Positions 7,001 through 7,179 of a DNA stretch of 7,179 nt are shown here, piece by piece. Location: assembly GCA_009775195.1 (NCBI GenBank), contig VSPF01000142.1, forward strand, positions 1 to 7,179, written 5' to 3'. Position numbers and translations under genes: made by a program. Under the pieces are notes generated by a model, which was not told the DNA's origin, did no database searches, and saw nothing but the letters and a program-made list of their open reading frames with translations. This stretch comes from Muribaculaceae bacterium (GTDB lineage: Bacteria; Bacteroidota; Bacteroidia; Bacteroidales; Muribaculaceae). The stretch's first letter is position 1. Each line of letters starts with the position of its first letter.

Positions 7001-7179
7001 CATCAACAACTACAACTACCAGTGCTCGTCGTGGCTTGTCAACGACGGCAGCTATCTCCGACTGAAGAACATAACCATCGGCTATACCATGCCCGCCGAG
7101 CTCCTTCGCCGCCAGAAAGTGCTGAGCAGCGTACGCTTCTACATCACCGGCACCGACCTGTGGGAAGTAAGCCACATAC
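4089..7179 (+). CDS. SusC/RagA-family TonB-linked outer membrane transporter (3' end outside window)
   Basis: A TonB-dependent outer-membrane channel that, paired with a SusD-type lipoprotein, imports oligosaccharides, peptides or similar ligands using inner-membrane energy. 1030 codons are present without a stop. From the N-terminus: a signal peptide (1-33, cut near VSA before APAPA); a carboxypeptidase-regulatory-like beta-sandwich (about 46-118, VTGTVVDATGEPLIGASV); a TonB-box region with the SusC signature DEVVVVGYGTQKK (122-134); the plug (about 135-250, LVIIDGVEY at 199-207, GGVVLITTK at 241-249); and then the beta-barrel. DVNGDGKLTAEDY (873-885) is the EF-hand-like loop common in this family, and SYLRLKNITIGYT (988-1000) is the late-barrel signature. 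The frame breaks off in FYITGTDLW, so probably about 50-80 residues are missing. There is no STN signalling domain before the beta-sandwich. The ATG at 4089 is 25 bases after the sigma-factor stop. The substrate cannot be inferred; susD is expected downstream. Confidence 0.96.
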   Translation, partial: MSKTNLRLIPWRGTVIAGMFTACLLTYPFEVSAAPAPAVQAAATSAVTGTVVDATGEPLIGASVVVKGAKQGVTTDIDGNFSIRVAQGATLQISYVGFKPQEVKVSGSHLQVTLNEDSNVLDEVVVVGYGTQKKATMTGSVAVVDEKALENKGTLSSPVQAIQGQVPGVIITRNSSAPGDESWNMTLRGAVSANAATPLVIIDGVEYESINDLRLLNPSDIESMNFLKDAAASIYGSKAAGGVVLITTKTAKAGKVKVDYNGSFTYKHIGLSAELMSLDEWAEGVLQARRNDGANESDTWIRYATLAKAYKNKWINGNPLNMNNVDDMVFFDTDWQDVMWGDSWSTNHEVSVSGGTDKNTYRFSLGYMYDDSNLKWGNNHNQRINLRLNNGMQLAENFTLQSVIAFNRQDQVAPTQIGAALTVNSAQPGFPTSTISGKPYAWGRDWRAPNWLVELGGDNKLKVNAINISETLRYEILKGFTANAVLGFNHSEATRNIKSVPIDFFQYDDTPEVTFPQQKDTYYTKTSNQTDFYSLQGYLNYTKTFKEAHNLSVMAGVQYNLKQYEGVGVKVLDIQSTLNVPNGVGEMKLDGVGRWEEAIMSYYGRANYDYKSKYMIEAQARYDGSSKFRPENRWAFFWGTSLGWRITEEAFMQGARPYVNELKLRASYGNVGNQSGIDRYDGALLYNMASTGKNLIGGQLVGTINTNGKLVSTDRTWERIHNYNVALDFGFLNNRLRGTVEAFWKHTNNMLIDVLYPGILGDQAPKGNNGKFKSWGYEGQLNWNDRVGKVNYHIGGTFTYADNKLIDRGGSGVLQNGMRSDREGYPLRSIFGLRYCGKIQTEEQLAKYKDRYQATSEIGNIRVLRLGDNMFEDVNGDGKLTAEDYVYLGTDDPKIQFSFNFGAEWNGFDVNFVFQGAGKRTVYRRQGNGGSDPWQIPMRTAYQNGSNHWVGNVWSPETPDNRYPTLTNLGDINNYNYQCSSWLVNDGSYLRLKNITIGYTMPAELLRRQKVLSSVRFYITGTDLWEVSHI

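Noticed and set aside
6408..7175. Minus-strand frame of 255 codons opposite the SusC barrel
   Set aside because: It is antisense to conserved SusC barrel motifs and shows only the biased composition of a reverse-complement frame.

Overview
The window looks like a chromosomal segment of a gut-type member of the Bacteroidota, most likely order Bacteroidales. Three things support this: a SusC/RagA-type TonB-dependent transporter, a sensor fusing a beta-propeller, a Y_Y_Y domain and an AraC-type HTH, and promoter-like sites fitting the Bacteroides consensus (TTTG, about 20 bases, TAnnTTTG) with A-rich leaders and no obvious Shine-Dalgarno sequences. The coding regions are GC-rich, which fits Muribaculaceae- or Alistipes-like lineages better than Bacteroides proper, but the genus cannot be fixed from the sequence alone. 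All convincing genes are on the + strand.

Layout: (1) 1-277 holds the end of an unrecognised reading frame that enters from the left edge and has an in-frame stop, so it looks like a gene remnant or tail. (2) 278-604 is AT-rich non-coding DNA with a promoter candidate, a 7-bp hairpin/direct-repeat element and a possible short leader ORF. (3) About 605-3337 encodes a membrane-spanning transcription regulator with 14 visible propeller repeats (two seven-bladed propellers), a Y_Y_Y domain, one transmembrane helix and an AraC HTH, but no histidine kinase or receiver domain. (4) 3338-3544 is intergenic, with short repeats upstream of a very good promoter match, a hairpin at the probable transcription start and an A-rich leader. 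(5) 3545-4063 encodes a small ECF sigma factor. (6) From 4089 to the right edge runs the first 1030 codons of a SusC-like outer-membrane transporter; the gene continues past the window.

How the parts may work together (inference): the periplasmic propellers sense a ligand, probably a glycan or its breakdown product, and the cytoplasmic HTH activates the promoter in front of the sigma factor. The sigma factor and SusC are 25 bases apart and probably share a transcript, so the sigma factor could amplify transcription of the uptake operon. No FecR-type anti-sigma gene lies between them, and the SusC lacks the STN signalling domain used in classical trans-envelope sigma activation. The sigma factor is therefore probably controlled by its own transcription rather than by an anti-sigma factor encoded here. 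A susD and degradative enzymes would be expected beyond the right edge but are not visible.
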